Shown here piece after piece: positions 1 through 7,908 of a DNA stretch of 64,000 bases; within the stretch, counting starts at the first letter, position 1; each line of letters begins with the position of its first letter. Source of the stretch: Lujinxingiaceae bacterium. GTDB lineage: Bacteria > Myxococcota_A > Bradymonadia > Bradymonadales > Bradymonadaceae. The notes beneath the pieces are model-generated. The model was given only the letters and a program-made list of their open reading frames with translations. It was not told the origin of the DNA and did not search any database. A program made the position numbers and the translations under genes. The stretch lies in the NCBI GenBank assembly GCA_013697635.1, contig JACCWM010000211.1:108857-172856 (forward strand), written 5' to 3'.

Positions 1-336
1 TTTGACGATGCGCTCTTGTTGTCTGCCGGCGGATTGGTTGGGGAGGCGACGGCGGCCAATGTCATCGTTGTGCTCTCCGGGCGTGCGGTGACGCCGCCGG
101 TGCGAGGGATCGTGGCCGGCGTGACGCGTGCGGGCTTGATCGAGCTGGCAGCAACTCATGGCGAGGCTATCGAGGAGCGCGCGATCTTGCGCGCTGAGTT
201 GGAACACGCCGATGAGATCGTGCTGGTTTCGGCGGGCGTGGGTGCGATGTCGGCCGCTTCGCTGTGTGGGCGAGCGTTGGGCAGCGTCTGGGGTGAGCGG
301 GCGGCGAACTGGCTCGCTGAAGTGGCCCGTCGATGA
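1..336 (+). CDS. pabC: Aminodeoxychorismate lyase / class IV aminotransferase, C-terminal fragment
   Basis: The reading frame is open from the window edge (FDDALLLSAGG...) to a TGA, so the gene is cut at its 5' side and only about 111 residues remain. The pattern GEATAANVIVV, then TPP, then GIVAGVTR, is typical of the C-terminal half of PLP-dependent class IV aminotransferases, which include aminodeoxychorismate lyase (PabC), D-amino-acid and branched-chain aminotransferases. The catalytic lysine would lie upstream of the window. The stop overlaps the start of the next gene (ATGA), and that gene is a PabA-like amidotransferase. This argues for PabC, which releases pyruvate from 4-amino-4-deoxychorismate to give p-aminobenzoate for folate. 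Without the N-terminal half another class IV enzyme cannot be excluded. Confidence 0.75.
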   Translation, partial: FDDALLLSAGGLVGEATAANVIVVLSGRAVTPPVRGIVAGVTRAGLIELAATHGEAIEERAILRAELEHADEIVLVSAGVGAMSAASLCGRALGSVWGERAANWLAEVARR

Positions 337-944
337 AGCTATTGGCCAAGGTCGACAGGCGCTGGGAGCATCGCGAGGCTGGTGAAGTGGTGTTGCTCGA
401 TAATCGTGACTCCTTTGTCTACAACCTCGCGCATCGCTTCTTTGAGCTCGGCCAGCGCGTGGTCGTGGTGCGCAGCGACTCCGTGAGTCTCGAGGAGCTC
501 ATTGCGTGGCAGCCGAGAGCGTTGGTGGTGTCACCGGGGCCCGGCCATCCCGACGAGGCTGGCGTATCAGTGGAGTCGATTCGCCATTTCTGCGGGCAGG
601 TGCCGATCCTGGGCGTCTGCCTTGGCCATCAGGCGATCGCGACGGCCTTTGGAGGCGTCGTCGAGGCCAGCGGGCGGCCTCGCCATGGCAAGAGCAGCAT
701 GGTTGAACACGATGGTCTCGGGCTCTTTGCTGGACTGGCCAATCCGGTTGAAGTCGGGCGTTATCATTCGCTGGTGGTACGGGAGCCCGTTGTGGCATGC
801 CTGGAGATTACGGCGCGCGCCGATGGCTTCGTGATGGGGCTTGCGCACCGCGAGCACCCGACTTTTGGGGTGCAGTTTCACCCGGAGAGCGTATTGACGC
901 CCGCCGGTTATGGTCTGTTGCAGAATTTTCTAAAGGTGCTTTGA
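333..944 (+). CDS. pabA: Aminodeoxychorismate/anthranilate synthase glutamine amidotransferase subunit
   Basis: This is a class I glutamine amidotransferase of 203 residues, close to the usual 190-200. LLDNRDSFVYNL (about residues 21-32) is the family's N-terminal strand, VVSPGPGHP forms the oxyanion region, GVCLGHQ carries the nucleophile Cys96, and FHPES holds His183 and Glu185 of the triad. It hydrolyses glutamine and passes ammonia to the chorismate-binding subunit (PabB or TrpE), which is not in the window. The start overlaps the preceding stop as ATGA, indicating translational coupling with pabC. The protein has about 18 extra N-terminal residues; a GTG at 387 preceded by GAGG is an alternative start giving the usual length. 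TrpG function, or a shared PabA/TrpG role, is possible, but the PabC neighbour favours PabA. Confidence 0.88.
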   Translation: MKLLAKVDRRWEHREAGEVVLLDNRDSFVYNLAHRFFELGQRVVVVRSDSVSLEELIAWQPRALVVSPGPGHPDEAGVSVESIRHFCGQVPILGVCLGHQAIATAFGGVVEASGRPRHGKSSMVEHDGLGLFAGLANPVEVGRYHSLVVREPVVACLEITARADGFVMGLAHREHPTFGVQFHPESVLTPAGYGLLQNFLKVL

Positions 945-945
945 G

Positions 946-1623
946 ATGCCCGACCAAACACGCAATGTTTCGCCGAGTTTTCCCTACGATACGGTGCGCT
1001 TCGAAGACGGAACCAAGGCTGCAATTCCCCAGGGATGGGCCTTGCTGCCTCCTGGAGATGCCACGCTGACCCGGCGCGTCAAGGCGGCCGGTCCGAGTTG
1101 GACAGTGCAGGAGAAGAAGGGGCGCAAGACCTTCTCCCACGGCGTCTGGGCGCCCGCTGCCAACATCGAAGCCCAGCGCGAGAAGACCGAAGCCGAGCGA
1201 GAGACCCCCGAGTACGCGCGCAAGCGTGCCACGGATCTGGCACGCAAGGAGAAGAAGCACGAGGAATACGTCGAGGATTTTTGCGGGGCAGTGCTTAGCT
1301 ACCTCAACTTCAACGAGCGCTTTGCGACGATTGCTAAGACGCTTGCCGAGGCGGTCACCGTGCACGCCACGCCGGTGGGAAGCGGCACGGTGGCACGCAC
1401 CGAACGCATCCCTATCGAGGAGCGCGCCGAAGCGGCAGTGATCGCCTGGATGCGCCACCAGACCACGGCCTACGACGACATGCGCATCGCGCGGGTCAAG
1501 GGCAAGCGACGCGAGGTTCGCCGGGAGTTGGCGAAGCGCTCCAAGGCGCTGTTGCAGAGCTATCGTGATGGCGTGGCCGTCGCCGGCTGCCCGTTGCAAA
1601 AGGCGTTGGAGCAACGAGGCTAG
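946..1623 (+). CDS. DUF2293 family protein
   Basis: A 225-residue soluble protein beginning one base after the pabA stop. The C-terminal part (about residues 145-215) resembles DUF2293, with the pattern AVIAWMRHQTTAYDDM followed by a basic stretch GKRREVRRELAKR. The middle (about 75-115) is highly charged and probably helical. No catalytic motif or membrane segment is visible and the function is unknown. Its TAG stop lies in the palindrome CTAG, which also supplies the stop of the convergent gene on the other strand, so the two genes overlap by 4 bases and no terminator fits between them. Co-orientation with pabCA suggests shared transcription, not shared function. Confidence 0.75.
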   Translation: MPDQTRNVSPSFPYDTVRFEDGTKAAIPQGWALLPPGDATLTRRVKAAGPSWTVQEKKGRKTFSHGVWAPAANIEAQREKTEAERETPEYARKRATDLARKEKKHEEYVEDFCGAVLSYLNFNERFATIAKTLAEAVTVHATPVGSGTVARTERIPIEERAEAAVIAWMRHQTTAYDDMRIARVKGKRREVRRELAKRSKALLQSYRDGVAVAGCPLQKALEQRG

Positions 1624-4538
1624 ATCTCGTGGATGATCCGCTCGGTGGCGTCCCAGAGCTTGCGCATCTCGAGGCGTTTGAAGATCTCGCCGGCGAGCTC
1701 GAGCTGCTTTTTGCCCTGGACGAGTTGGCCCTGCTCGACAAGGAAGTGACCATAGCTTGAGAGGCAGCGGCCAAGTTGGCTCTCGTTGCCGACCTCTTCG
1801 AGGATGGCGATGGCGTCGCGGTAGTGGTTGTCGGCCAGGGCAATGCTTTGTTGGCCCAGCTCATTGTCAAAGATGAAGTGGGCGTGCACGTCGGCCAGGC
1901 TCTGGGTGCCGATGCCGATGAGCACCTGGGCTTCGAGGCCGCGGGCGAGTTCGAGGGCGTCGCCGATGCGCTCGAGGGCGAGCTTGCGATCGGAGTCCTT
2001 AAGGGCAAGCTTGCTCAAGTTTCGCAGCACGTCGAAGAGCACGCGCTTCTCACCGCTGTCTTCGGCGACCTGCATGGCTTGGGTGAGCACCTCGGCGGCC
2101 TGATCGGCCAAACCGGCCATCAAGTAGGCCTCGCCCAGGTTGTTGAGCACGATGCCCTCGAGGCCGCGGTAGCCAATGTTGCGGGCCATCTGAAGGGCTT
2201 CTTTGAAGAGGGTGGTGGATTGCTCGACCTCACCGCGCTCAAGGCACAAGACACCAAGATTGTTGAAGCTGTCGGCGACGCCCTGACGATCATCGATCGA
2301 GCGGCGAAGCTCGAGGGCTTCTCGAAAGTAGACCATGGCGTCGCGCAGCTCGCCGCGCTGCAACTTGAGCGAACCCAGGTGGTTGAGGCTGAGCGCGATC
2401 GAGCGCGCATCGGCGGTCTCGCGGCGAAGCTGGAGGCCCGACGAGTAGAATTGCAGGGCACGGTCGTATTGGCCGCGGATCCAGTGAATCTTGCCGATGT
2501 CGTCCAGCGTGCTGGCAACGCCTCGGATGTCGGCGTCCTTTCGAAACAGGTCGAGTGCACGCTCGAAGTTATCGAGGGCCTCGTCGTATTCGCCGAGGCT
2601 GCGGTAGGCGCGACCGATCTTGTTGTAGGCGACGCCGCCCTTGGCCGAGTCGTTGATGATCCAGGAGAAGCGCAGCATCTCGCGAAAGTAGGCCAAGGAC
2701 TGGTCGTACTCGCCGAGCAGATCGTGGACGCCGCCAAGGTCGTGGAAGGCGCGCAGTTTGAGGGCGATGTCGGCGTCACTCAAATAGGACAGGCCCTTGG
2801 TGTAGAGCTCGACGGACTTTCGGTTCATGTAGCGGGCGCGGGCGTAGTCGGCAGCATCGATGTACTTTCTGGCAGCTTGTTCCAGGCAGCGGGCGCTGTC
2901 GTAGTGGCGCGCGATCATCTCGGCGGCGCGGTGGGCATCGTCGCCGTCGCCGGCGTTGCGCTCGACCCACTGAGCGATCAGACGATGGTAGCGCTGCTTG
3001 CGGGCGCTGTTGAGATGGCTGTAGAGCGCCTCGCGCTCGATGCGGTGTTTGAACTGAAGCTCCTCGAAGCCGCGAATCCAGCTGTCGTCTTGACGGCGGA
3101 TCATGTCCTTTCGCTCCAGGCTCTCGAGGATTTCGGCGAGGCGCTCGTCGATGGTGACGTCGGCCCAGTAGCGAACGTTGTTTTGATCCTGGTCGATCTG
3201 CAGGTGGTAGAGACAGCGCACGAGTTCGGGCCAAAAAAAGGTGCCCACGGTCGCGGCCATCTCGAGGACGTTGCGCTCGTCGTCGGTCAGGGCGTTGAGG
3301 CGCGCCTGCACGGTCTCCTCGACCGTGGAGGGCAGCGCGATCTCGGCAACGCGCTCGGTGTGGATCTTCCAGTCCTGCTGGCGCGTATCGATCACACCTT
3401 CGCTGATCAGTATGCGAAGCATCTCCTCGACCGAGAGCGGGTTTCCATGGGCGCTCGCGACGATCTTCTCCAGCAACGCCGAGGGCACCTCGCCCGCCTT
3501 TCGTAGCGTATCGCGCACGAAGTCGCACACTTCTGTGTCGCTCAGTGGGCGAAGCGCTATCGGGATCTCGACGTTGAGCTCCTTGACGAGCTGGTGGGTG
3601 ATCAGCTCATCGGGGTTCCACGACAGGATAAAGAGGATCGGGGCGCCGATGAGGTGGCGCGTCAAGTGAGCGACGAGATTGAGCGATTGGCCCGTGGCGT
3701 ATTGCAGGTCTTCAAAGATGATGACGAGCGGGTTTTTGCGCGCGTCAGCGCGCAGCAGCTGCTCGACGGCGTCAAAGCAGCGCTCTTCGAGCTGAAAAGC
3801 GCCCTCCGTGTCGCGAAAATTCGGGACGTAGGGTGAATTGGGAAAGGAGAGACCGACGAGATGGCCAACCAGGTGGCTGACGCGCTCGGCGTCCTGGCTG
3901 CCAATGATGGCTTCGACGGCCTCCTCGAGCTGGCGGCGCGCGGTTGCCGGCGCTTCTTGATCCGAGATGTAGAAGCGGTTCTTGAGCAGGCGACCAAACA
4001 TCGAGTAGGCGCCGCCGACCTCGTCGCGACAAGCGGCCTGCAGAAAAACCGTTTCGGAGTAGGCTTCCTCGATCTGGCGCTGGAACTCGGCTATCAAACG
4101 GCTCTTTCCAAGCCCGAGCGAGCTTGCCACCGAGACCAGCACGGCGCGCTGCTCGTCGCTGGCGCTTGCCAGAGCCTTGTGCAGGCTGGCGATATCACCG
4201 GCGCGCCCGACCATGCGTGTTTCAATGCCGTAGACGCGCCAGGTCTCGAGCGGCTCACGCTCGCGTGCGCGGCTCAGCGTGACGATGCGCGTGATCACCG
4301 CCATCGGTGAGCCGCAGGAGGTGCAATACTCTGCGCTGACGGTGTTGCCCGCGCTGCACGAGGGGCATGGCGTGCGGTCGGCCGACTCGCTGAGCGCCTC
4401 ACATTGACCGCAAAGGGGCGCGCCCCATGCGACTTCGATGCCACATTGATCGCAGCAAGGTTCGGGTAAGGTGGCGCTGCAACGGGTGCAAAGCGAGGAG
4501 CGTTCTTCGTTGAAATAGCCACAGTAAGTACAGTTCAT
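1620..4538 (-). CDS. Zinc-ribbon, AAA-type ATPase and TPR-repeat protein
   Basis: This 972-residue protein has three parts. The first about 80 residues contain paired CxxC motifs (CTYC, CTRC, CDQC, CGQC, CPSC, CTSC), consistent with about three zinc ribbons. Next is an AAA_16-like ATPase beginning near MVGRAGDIASL, with a P-loop ending GLGKSRL and a Walker B-like VIIFEDLQ. From about residue 560 to the end there are at least six TPR units (for example YNKIGRAYRSLGEYDEALDNF). The architecture resembles the ATPase-TPR regulatory half of class III adenylate cyclases and MalT/LuxR-type signalling ATPases, but no cyclase, kinase or DNA-binding domain is present. The first glycine of the canonical P-loop is replaced by Ser (SSLGLGKS). 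It is probably a signalling scaffold; target unknown. Confidence 0.82.
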   Translation of the reverse strand: MNCTYCGYFNEERSSLCTRCSATLPEPCCDQCGIEVAWGAPLCGQCEALSESADRTPCPSCSAGNTVSAEYCTSCGSPMAVITRIVTLSRAREREPLETWRVYGIETRMVGRAGDIASLHKALASASDEQRAVLVSVASSLGLGKSRLIAEFQRQIEEAYSETVFLQAACRDEVGGAYSMFGRLLKNRFYISDQEAPATARRQLEEAVEAIIGSQDAERVSHLVGHLVGLSFPNSPYVPNFRDTEGAFQLEERCFDAVEQLLRADARKNPLVIIFEDLQYATGQSLNLVAHLTRHLIGAPILFILSWNPDELITHQLVKELNVEIPIALRPLSDTEVCDFVRDTLRKAGEVPSALLEKIVASAHGNPLSVEEMLRILISEGVIDTRQQDWKIHTERVAEIALPSTVEETVQARLNALTDDERNVLEMAATVGTFFWPELVRCLYHLQIDQDQNNVRYWADVTIDERLAEILESLERKDMIRRQDDSWIRGFEELQFKHRIEREALYSHLNSARKQRYHRLIAQWVERNAGDGDDAHRAAEMIARHYDSARCLEQAARKYIDAADYARARYMNRKSVELYTKGLSYLSDADIALKLRAFHDLGGVHDLLGEYDQSLAYFREMLRFSWIINDSAKGGVAYNKIGRAYRSLGEYDEALDNFERALDLFRKDADIRGVASTLDDIGKIHWIRGQYDRALQFYSSGLQLRRETADARSIALSLNHLGSLKLQRGELRDAMVYFREALELRRSIDDRQGVADSFNNLGVLCLERGEVEQSTTLFKEALQMARNIGYRGLEGIVLNNLGEAYLMAGLADQAAEVLTQAMQVAEDSGEKRVLFDVLRNLSKLALKDSDRKLALERIGDALELARGLEAQVLIGIGTQSLADVHAHFIFDNELGQQSIALADNHYRDAIAILEEVGNESQLGRCLSSYGHFLVEQGQLVQGKKQLELAGEIFKRLEMRKLWDATERIIHEI

Positions 4539-4648
4539 ACAAAAACACTCTTGCCACGTGTGAGACGCGCGAATCAGGGCCGGCGAAGCTCCTGACTAGA
4601 GCGTTTCCGTTGAAAGATCAAGAGCTTTCCTGTGTGCTAATTACTCGC

Positions 4649-6049
4649 TCAACGCTCGGCAAAGGTGTCAGGCTCGACGAGCACGGCCTTGCCGCCGGTC
4701 GTTTCAATGACGTCTTTGAAGCTGCGAGCGCGCTCATTGGCCAGTCCCCACGCGATTACGCACGGGGCGTTTTCAGCCAGACGAAGGGCGGCGTGGTACT
4801 CGATCGAGAGCAGGATGCTGAGCACTTGGCCGATGCGGCGATCGGAGTAGCCAGGATGGCGCAGGACGACATCGACAAGCGGAGTTGTCGCATCGGGGCG
4901 GCGAAGGCGCTGGTCGGCAAAATCGCCCTTTCGAAGCCCATCGCCGGCTGCACCACTCGCTGCAGCGAAGCCGCCGGCGCCAAGGTCAAGCACGATGCCG
5001 TCGTTATTTGTGGTAGCGCCTTGGCCAGGCAGCGGGGCGGGACTGGCAGAGAGGATCGTGCTCGAAGCGCTTGCGCTCGCTGGCGCTGCGTCCTGGCGAA
5101 GTCCCAGTACATCGAAGATGTCGATGCCAAGGCGGCCAAAGTCCTGGATTTTTTGAAAGTAAGCCTCGATTTTATGCTGCAAATCGGCGCGGCCTGCCGG
5201 GTTGCGCAGGGTTTCGTCGGCTGATTGGATACGCAGATAGAAGTTGCTTTGGTGGGGCTCGGAGAGCGCGCGCTCGGCGCGCTCGGAGTCGCCAAGTGGG
5301 GTGACATCGGCGTCAAAGCGAACACGCAGGTGGTGCGCGAGCCCGTCGGCAAGGCGCGTGAGTTCCACAGGGCGCAAGACGGTGTCGACGCTGACCGCGG
5401 CCTCGAGGTGGTCGCCGACAACCGACACGTTGGCGCGCTCGATGTTGCCGGTCTCAGCGAAGGCTGGAGCGGTTGCTGAGCTGGCGCCGCTTCCGATCGT
5501 TTCGAAGACGAAGCCCTCGGTCGATGTTCCCCCAGCCTGCGGCAACGCCGTTTCGGGCTGGGCTGGCGAGGCCTCGTTGGCGGGCATCGCGACGCCCAGC
5601 GCCTCTTTGAGCGATGCCACGCTGAGCCCTTCATCGGCGCCTGCGACCAGATCGCCCAACTTCATCAGGGCGAGCAGGGCCTTTCGATAGGTTTCGACGC
5701 CGTCTTGGGTGTCCAGCGCAAGCGTTGTGCTGAGCTCCCAGGGGACTTGTTTGCTTTGCGCCTGCCAGACGGTGTTGCTTCGCTGAGCGAGTCCGGCCAC
5801 GAGGGCATCGAGAACGGCGTCCGTCTGGGCCGTGGATGGGCCGGGCGCGATCTGAGCGCGCAGGGCGAGCGAGTCTTCGGCGTCGTTGGGCGAGGCCAGA
5901 ACCCGCAAAAAGCCGGTGCGGGCAAAGCGCGCGAGGGTCTGAAACCACATGCCATGCGCGCCATCAGGGGCGGCGGTGGACTGCGGGGTGATGCCAAGCT
6001 CGTCGAGAACCTGACGCCAGGCGGACTCAGTATGGGTGTCGGGGGACAT
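4649..6049 (-). CDS. Unknown protein with C-terminal ribosomal L7/L12-like domain
   Basis: A 466-residue soluble protein. Residues about 392-466 align without large gaps to the C-terminal domain of ribosomal protein L7/L12: VDVVLRHPGY matches the family's FDVILKAAGA strand, LAENAP matches LVESAP, and the G...A...E..GG...L pattern follows. Residues about 60-150 have alternating strands and helices that could be a YbjN/secretion-chaperone-like fold; this is weak. A low-complexity Ala/Ser/Pro linker joins the parts. It is not a ribosomal protein: the N-terminal dimerisation domain and hinge of L7/L12 are missing and the length is about four times too great. It is the fourth gene of a minus-strand run of unknown genes. 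Function unknown. Confidence 0.75.
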   Translation of the reverse strand: MSPDTHTESAWRQVLDELGITPQSTAAPDGAHGMWFQTLARFARTGFLRVLASPNDAEDSLALRAQIAPGPSTAQTDAVLDALVAGLAQRSNTVWQAQSKQVPWELSTTLALDTQDGVETYRKALLALMKLGDLVAGADEGLSVASLKEALGVAMPANEASPAQPETALPQAGGTSTEGFVFETIGSGASSATAPAFAETGNIERANVSVVGDHLEAAVSVDTVLRPVELTRLADGLAHHLRVRFDADVTPLGDSERAERALSEPHQSNFYLRIQSADETLRNPAGRADLQHKIEAYFQKIQDFGRLGIDIFDVLGLRQDAAPASASASSTILSASPAPLPGQGATTNNDGIVLDLGAGGFAAASGAAGDGLRKGDFADQRLRRPDATTPLVDVVLRHPGYSDRRIGQVLSILLSIEYHAALRLAENAPCVIAWGLANERARSFKDVIETTGGKAVLVEPDTFAER

Positions 6050-6183
6050 GCGCGTTCTCCAGGCCGGAAGATCTCAAGGGACAACGCTGATTTCTAATCG
6101 ACATTCCCGCTCCAACGCAAGTGGAGGATGAAAGTCGTGCCTGGATTGAGGTAGGAAGTGCAGTAAGCGTGGGGCAAAACCAA

Positions 6184-6360
6184 TCAGGACATGTCGATGA
6201 TGATCACGCCACGCTCGGACTCGGTCTCTTCTTCCGATTCGTGCTCGCGCTCACGGCGGGGCTCGTAGTCGGGAATGTAGAGGGGAAGCTCCAGGGCCTC
6301 GGGTTGCCATTCACTACGCTGGCGCTTGAGTTCATCGTAAATGAGGTGCTCGGGAAGCAT
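6184..6360 (-). CDS. Small acidic hypothetical protein, 58 residues
   Basis: An ATG at 6358-6360 opens a 59-codon frame ending in TGA at 6184-6186. GGAG sits about 7 bases before the ATG. The protein starts MLPEHLIYDELKRQR, continues with a Leu/Pro/Tyr segment (LELPLYIPDYEP), has a Glu/Ser-rich stretch and ends RGVIIIDMS. The hydrophobic C-terminal tail after an acidic linker and the good ribosome binding site argue that it is real. It lies in a gap between two minus-strand genes. No domain is recognised; it could be a small adaptor whose terminal strand docks on a partner. Confidence 0.6.
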   Translation of the reverse strand: MLPEHLIYDELKRQRSEWQPEALELPLYIPDYEPRREREHESEEETESERGVIIIDMS

Positions 6361-6486
6361 CGCGACTCCGTCTTTATGGAGGCTGGTGAGGCCCTTTGGA
6401 CATCTTGGCAGCAGGTGTCTCCGCCACTGGTGGGATCATAACCGGCTGGCCGTTTACAATCTTCCTGTATCATTCTAGTTAGAGTG

Positions 6487-6523
6487 AAAAAAATGTCCAA
6501 CTCTTTTATGCCCATTTTGGACA
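6487..6523 (-). terminator. Probable Rho-independent terminator
   Basis: On the minus strand TGTCCAA and TTGGACA form a 7-bp perfect stem around a 16-base loop, followed at once by seven T (6487-6493). It lies 31 bases after the stop of the small gene at 6554 and before the 58-residue gene, so it may end the transcript coming from 7814. The loop is long and the stem AT-rich, so it could instead be an operator dyad. Confidence 0.45.
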
Positions 6524-6553
6524 CGTCATCCGACCTGAATACCTGAGCGATAT

Positions 6554-6838
6554 TCAGGGTTTGTCGTCGATCGCAGAGTCGCCGTTCTGCTGGTCAACGG
6601 TCGGTTGGCTCTCTTCGCCAAAAGCTTCGTCGACGGATTCGCTGCTTGTTTGGAGCGCAGGCTCGCGATCTAGTGTAGCGAGAAACTCCTGGTCGAAGAT
6701 CTCCTCGAAGGCGACGAGCTGAGATGTCTGTTCGGGCACGAGCGTTGCGAGCGTCGCCCCGGTGGTGAAGGCGGTGGTCTGAGCGACGCGCTTTTGGGTG
6801 AGGGCACGAAGCGAGGGGACTTTCTCGTTGGCGTTCAT
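6554..6838 (-). CDS. Hypothetical protein, 94 residues
   Basis: A 94-residue protein starting MNANEKVPSLRALTQKR. The ATG at 6836-6838 is chosen because it follows the upstream gene's stop by four bases, as expected in an operon; longer in-frame versions overlap the upstream coding region. The N-terminal half is basic then Thr/Ala-rich (TTAFTTGATLATL), the C-terminal half is acidic and probably disordered. No family recognised. It is probably co-transcribed with the membrane protein upstream. Confidence 0.6.
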   Translation of the reverse strand: MNANEKVPSLRALTQKRVAQTTAFTTGATLATLVPEQTSQLVAFEEIFDQEFLATLDREPALQTSSESVDEAFGEESQPTVDQQNGDSAIDDKP

Positions 6839-6842
6839 CGGG

Positions 6843-7814
6843 TCACTTGGGTTCGGGGGCGCCGGGCGCGCGTCGTTCGCTGTAGAAGGCGAAGATCGCG
6901 CCGTAAAATAGCACGCCGACGCCGGCCAGCGAAGCAAACAAGAAGAGCTCGCCAGCGAGCCGGATCGCCAGACCGAGCAAGTCGAGCGCTGGTGCGAGCA
7001 TCAGGGCGTTTTGGACCATCAAGACCACCCAGTAGATCGCCATGGGTATGAGCAAGACGGCCAGCATCGTGACAAAGATGCGGTAGAGCTCGAAGACGTG
7101 ATCGGTGACGAAAGCGGCGGCCTTCAATACCGATTCTGTGAGGCTTTCGTCTTCGAGAAACATCGGAGCCGCGACGACTTCGACGCTCAAGCGCACGAGC
7201 ACGGCCAAGACGGCATAGATCGACAGGCCAAGGGCCCACAGAGCTGCGCGGCCAAGCAGGGGAAGCTCGGCCAGACCGCCGCCGGGCCCAAGGGCAAGTG
7301 CGCTTGCGACGATCACGGATGCGGCACAGAGCACAAGGCCGGCACGCGCGCCAAGCGAGACAAGCGAGAGGCCGATGACGCCATCGAGGCGCCGACTGGC
7401 GCGCTCGAAAAAGGGGATCGGCTCGTCGTCACCATCTTTCAGGCCCGATGCGAGCGTGGAGAAGACGCCGCCCATGACCAGAGCATCGACGAGCAATGCG
7501 CTCAACCAGACCACAAAGAGAATGCCGCAGCTTCCCAGCAAGAAGGCGGGGCTTCGCAAAATGGCGTTGAGTTCGAAGAGCCAGGAACTCGAGCGGCCCG
7601 TGTGCGCGAAGGCGTCGAGGTGGGCTGCAAACAGCGCGGCGATGCTGACCAGCGCGATCAGCGCCGCGACGCGCGCAAAGAAGCCCGATCCAATCTTCCA
7701 GACCACAAGGCGCGGGTTTTTGACGAGCACCGCGAAGGCGGTCTTATAGTAGGGCCAGGCCGTGAACTTGGTCTTGGCCACCGTGGCTTCGCTCTCAGTG
7801 TTTGTTGGGGTCAT
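6843..7814 (-). CDS. Multi-pass membrane protein of unknown function
   Basis: A 323-residue integral membrane protein. After a short soluble N-terminus (about 25 residues) there are roughly five or six hydrophobic helices, for example VAALIALVSIAALFAAHL, SLVSLGARAGLVLCAASVIV and VTMLAVLLIPMAIYWVVLM. The pattern resembles the DUF4013/DUF6159 type of membrane protein with paired helices, but no diagnostic motif allows assignment. It is the first gene of the minus-strand group 7814-6184 and is divergent from the SDR gene at 7909; the 94 bp between them must hold both promoters. It may be an envelope or permease-like component. Confidence 0.7.
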   Translation of the reverse strand: MTPTNTESEATVAKTKFTAWPYYKTAFAVLVKNPRLVVWKIGSGFFARVAALIALVSIAALFAAHLDAFAHTGRSSSWLFELNAILRSPAFLLGSCGILFVVWLSALLVDALVMGGVFSTLASGLKDGDDEPIPFFERASRRLDGVIGLSLVSLGARAGLVLCAASVIVASALALGPGGGLAELPLLGRAALWALGLSIYAVLAVLVRLSVEVVAAPMFLEDESLTESVLKAAAFVTDHVFELYRIFVTMLAVLLIPMAIYWVVLMVQNALMLAPALDLLGLAIRLAGELFLFASLAGVGVLFYGAIFAFYSERRAPGAPEPK

Positions 7815-7908
7815 TGCCTGGCTTGCTCTGCGCGGGTGAAAATGCTCTTGTGGGGCTCCGAATGCAGTTTACTAGCCCGGCAAGACGATATCAAAGAGGT
7901 AGTTCGAC

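Noticed and set aside
1776..3506. A 576-codon open frame on the plus strand inside the zinc-ribbon/AAA/TPR gene
   Set aside because: It is antisense to the TPR repeats; its Val/Ala/Asp/Gly-rich repetitive sequence mirrors the repeat codons and shows no domain. High GC makes such frames common.
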